64,000 nucleotides of DNA from Hymenoscyphus infarciens. Lineage: Eukaryota > Ascomycota > Leotiomycetes > Helotiales > Helotiaceae. The stretch covers positions 62,001 to 126,000 of the forward strand of contig LLCB01000106.1 of NCBI GenBank assembly GCA_001414345.1, written 5' to 3'. The notes under the pieces were generated by a model. It saw only the letters and a program-made list of their open reading frames with translations. It was not told the origin of the DNA and searched no databases. The position numbers and the translations under genes are program-made. Of the stretch, positions 60,013-64,000 are shown in pieces (positions within the stretch are counted from its first letter, which is position 1; each line of letters begins with the position of its first letter).

Positions 60013-63000
60013 AATAAATAATTATTATAAGTAATATTCTATAATACCTCTTTTTTTATTAAATATTAATCTTATAAGTTTTTTATAATAAAATAGACTA
60101 GGCTTAATTAATCTTAAGAATTAGTATAAATTATAAAATCTTCTTATAAGATATTTACTAAATCTTTAAATACTTTAAAGCTAATAAGTGTTCTTTAAGT
60201 TAAACCTAGTACTCTATTAACTCTAAACCCTTTATTCTTACTCTTAAAAAGATTAATATTTTTAGCCTTCCTCTTATTATCTTACTTAAATAAGTAGCCT
60301 TATATTATACCTAGTACCTTTTATATACCTTTATCTTTAACTATATATTAAGATTTTAGCTTTAATATATTTATAACTACTAATTTATTTATAAGTACTA
60401 ATCTATTTATAGGTTTTATAAAACTAGATTATATCTTAGTATTTAAAGGTATAGATACTAAAACTACTTTATACTTACTATAGTAGTAAGATAGAGTAAT
60501 TAAGAAGGCTCTTATAAAGGTTAAGTAAGAACTTAAACTTATATAATTCTTTAAATCTTTTATTAAGCCTCTCTTTACTATAAGATATAAATTAATTAAA
60601 TTACTTCTAATATAGTAAGAATATTATAAAATCTATTATATAAACCTTATAAAGCTTAATATAATAAAAGAACTTATTATTAGTCTTTCCTAGTCTTTTA
60701 TACTTTTTATATTTATTTAGGCTATCTATTATTATAAAGTTTATAAGGTTTAAATTAATTATCTTAATATCTTAGTAAAATTAGCTAGCTTAAAAGTATA
60801 AGAACATACTTATATTAAAAACGAAAAACACTACTACTTTCTTATTAAATATATATAAGAAATAAGTAAGAAGATAGCTAGATTTATTAATAAAGTATAA
60901 TTTACGTATCTTATTTCTATTCTAGGTCTTACTCTCTCTTTTTCTTTAAGAGAATACTAAGGTATTCTATTCTTAAAAGAGTATTTAAGTATCTTTTTTA
61001 CTTTTCTTTTTCTTTTATATAAAGTAGTACTTAATTAGATATTTATTTTTTCTTTTTCTCTAGTATAGTAGAGAGTAAGAGAGAGAGTATACTAAAAAAC
61101 CTTATTTTTTTTTTTACTTTATATCTTCTTTCTCTTTATAAAAGGTATTTCTTAAAGACTTAGAAGGTGTTTATATATTATTATTCTATATTATTATATT
61201 ATTATTATTCTTAATTATAAGAGTTTAATCCTTATAGCTACTAGTAGCTAAAGGTTATACTTACTATATTTAACTAAAAAAAAGGTTAATAGGTTTATAT
61301 TAAAAATTAACTTATATTTAATCTTCCTTATATAATATAAATCTTAATAGTAGATTTTAGAGATTAGTTTCTTAAGAATCTAGTTCTTTTTTTAATTATA
61401 CTACTTTAAAGTCTCTTTTTATTTTATAAACTCTTTAATAAAAACTTATTTAGCTTATCTATTTTACTAAGTATTATCTTAATATACTACTCTTTAACTC
61501 TAAACCTCTATCTCTTTAATCTCCTTTCTTATTCTATTTAACTTATCTACTCCTTCTAGTCCTCTTTAATATATATATACTACCTACTTCTTACTTATAC
61601 TATTTCTCTTCTACTCTTCTTCTATTATTTAAAGAAGAAAAACTTCTAGTAACTAATTCTATACCTAGGTGCTTTAAAGTTAAAATCTAAGATATACTTA
61701 TCTTTTAGTAGTATTAATCCTAGACTATAGCTACTTAGAGCTAGATAACGATTATAAGCTAGGCTGTTTTTCTATTTAATCTAAACTTTTAATATATATA
61801 CCTATATTTAAAAGAACTATAGTAAATAGATATTAAGCCTTATTACCTATTTATAGAATCTATCTTAGTTAAATAGCTTAACTTCTTAATTACTAGTACT
61901 TATTAAGTATTTAAGCTTTATAATTAAAAGTTTTAAGATAGGTTATATAAATATAAAACTACTACTTATTTATAGGATTCTAAGTTTTATATAATAGATA
62001 ATAGATTAGAATTATAACTAATATTAAAAGATATATTAAAGAGTAATATATAAAGGTATTACTATAAGTATAATAGTTAAAGCTTAGATAGTTAACTCTA
62101 GTCTAGTAAAATTATTAAAAGAGTAGAGGGTTTAGTAGAAGCTAAGATTATTATATATAGCTAAAGAGTTTTTAATCTCTCTCTCTCTCTCTTATTCTTA
62201 GAACTTCTACTTAAGATACTAGTAAGTACTTCTTTAATTAAGGAAATATATATTAAGAGAAAATTAGTAGTTTATTATATATTTAGAGGTTAAAATATTA
62301 GAAGCTAGAGAGTAGGTAAATAATAGCTACTCTTTCTTCCTCTTATTTTAAACTAAATAAGATATAGATATTAAAATAATACTCTTTTAAAGAAGGAAGG
62401 TAAAAGTAGTAAAAGAATTATAAAGCTAGAGAATATAATTATAATATTAAACTAGCTTTATTAGTAAGAGATTCTTATAATCCTCTTATTAAGAGAGTAA
62501 GAAAGAAGTAACTTTAATATACTTACTTATATAAAGATATAAACTAACTTTAGATATTTCCTATTCTAACTATTAAGATAAGTACTCTCTCTTTATTTAA
62601 AATAAGAAGTCTTTAAGAATATTTTATAGTGTTTTAAAAGAACTTTTATTAGCTTAAATTTAATTATAAGCTAGTTAAGTAAATAGCTAAATAAATTTAA
62701 GTTATATTTATTTAGTTATAAAGTTAAGTTCTAACTAGGCTTTATAGTATAGCTTCTTAATAAAAGTATTTTAAAGATATCTTATATTTTTATTTTTATA
62801 AAGCTTTATATTTTTAGTAATTAATAATTTAATTTTTAGTTTTTTTTTATAAAATTATAAAGCTAAGAGAATTACTAATATATAGTTCTTAAGTAAAAGA
62901 ATCTATATCTACTTAATATTACTAGAAGAGGAAGTAAATATATCTTATATTTTACTTATTTAACTAGAAGATAGATAGTTAGGTCTATTTATCTAATATA

Positions 63001-64000
63001 TAAGCTAATTACTAACTTAAAACTTTTAAGTATAATAAATTACTATAAGCTAGGCTTTAATAAGAAAGAGTATTAACTTTTAAGCCTTCTTTATACTTCT
63101 TTATTAATATTTTTATAGATAGAGAGTATAGTTTTAATTTAACGCTTTTTAAAGTTAGCTATTACTATCTCTTATATTTAACTTTCTTACTCTTTATATA
63201 AGTAATAATACTTAGCTTATTTAATAATACTAAGTATATTAATTCTAATTAGATATTTAAAAAAGATAATCTTATACTATTCTTTTAGTTAAAGGTTATA
63301 TAATACTTTAATACTATATTTTAAACGTCTATTATTATAAGGAAATAAAGGATATAAGAGATTAAATAAATAGATTTATAAAGATATTTATTAGAAGATA
63401 TCTTTAAACTAAGAAATTATAGAGAATACTATAATAAGTAAAGAAGCCTCTATTAGTAGTAAGATAGTATTAAAGAACCTAATATCTAATAGTAATAAAG
63501 CTTAACGTTTATAGAGAAACCTATAAAAAAAGAACTATAAACACGATTACTATCTATATTATAGTTAAGAAAGCTATAGTTTATTAGATATAAAATAGTT
63601 TAGAGATTATAAAATTAAATTATATATTATAAACTTATTCTTAAGTAGATTAATAGTTAATACTTAAAGAGAGAGAGAGTAAGTATAAATCTAATAATCT
63701 TAGCCTCTCTATATTAAGCCTCTTCTAATACTTACTTTTATATTTTAATACTTTTATAAAAAATATTATATAACTAGCTCTCTTTATATATTTATTAATA
63801 TAAAATATCGTCTCTTAGAACACTTAACTCTTATTATATTCTATTTTCTTTAAAATACTAATCTTCTTTAATATAACCTAATACTATTTTACTTAATAGT
63901 ATAGAAGTTTTTTAATAAAGTTATTAGATTTAACTAATACTTATTTATACTATTACTTAAGTTTATTTATAGCTATCTAGAAATTAATATTATTATATTA
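60013..64000. other. RIP-decayed DNA to the window edge; no gene recognised
   Basis: Almost no CpA or TpG, all frames closed, with long pyrimidine- or purine-biased stretches (for example near 61,065-61,140 and 62,170-62,205). It continues the sequence interrupted by copia-A at 53,790, so it may belong to the same older element as 50,576-53,789. No family could be assigned. Confidence 0.5.

Overview
The window looks like nuclear DNA of a filamentous ascomycete (Pezizomycotina) with a two-compartment genome. Only about 6 kb, roughly 8.05-13.86 kb, is ordinary gene-bearing sequence with balanced base composition. Its genes have short GT-AG introns (49-67 bp) and clear fungal homologues. Almost everything else is extremely AT-rich. 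CpA and TpG are nearly absent there while TpA is abundant, which is the signature of repeat-induced point mutation (RIP) on old transposons. The class within Pezizomycotina cannot be fixed from the sequence; Leotiomycetes is only a guess.

Gene island. GLO3 (ArfGAP of COPI transport, 4 exons, minus strand, 8052-9735) and TIM21 (TIM23-complex subunit, 4 exons, plus strand, 10022-10873) are divergent and share a 286-bp promoter region. After a 2-kb gene-free stretch with CCTAGG-type palindromes comes a secreted kelch-repeat protein gene (12848-13853). It carries two one-base frameshifts inside its fourth kelch repeat.

Left flank (1-6.6 kb). The 3' half and 3' LTR of a Ty1/copia element (here 'copia-A', LTR about 170 bp) are followed by unassigned RIP-decayed DNA and an element of about 1.3 kb with arms of about 330 bp in inverted orientation.

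Right flank. From 13.9 to 16.2 kb the DNA is decayed and mostly unassigned. At 16.4-20.4 kb a 1.36-kb unit ('E') is tandemly duplicated. The first copy has largely escaped RIP in its centre. The second is heavily mutated and carries a nested Tc1/mariner relic with TA target duplications. From 20.65 to 32.7 kb lies a nest: an inverted 3' fragment of a second copia family ('copia-B'), an inverted E copy, and a near-complete copia-B whose 5' LTR is split by a deleted copia-A copy flanked by ACTAG duplications. From about 33.1 to 50.6 kb two arrays of a 137-bp satellite face each other in inverted orientation around about 12.8 kb of unrecognised DNA, an architecture like a giant foldback element. 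From 53,795 to 60,007 is a complete copia-A with 169-bp LTRs and a perfect 5-bp duplication (GAAGT). The remainder to 64 kb is decayed and unassigned.

No intact transposase, RNA gene, tRNA or CRISPR array was seen. The three gene loci are functionally unrelated housekeeping or secreted-protein genes stranded between RIP-silenced repeats.
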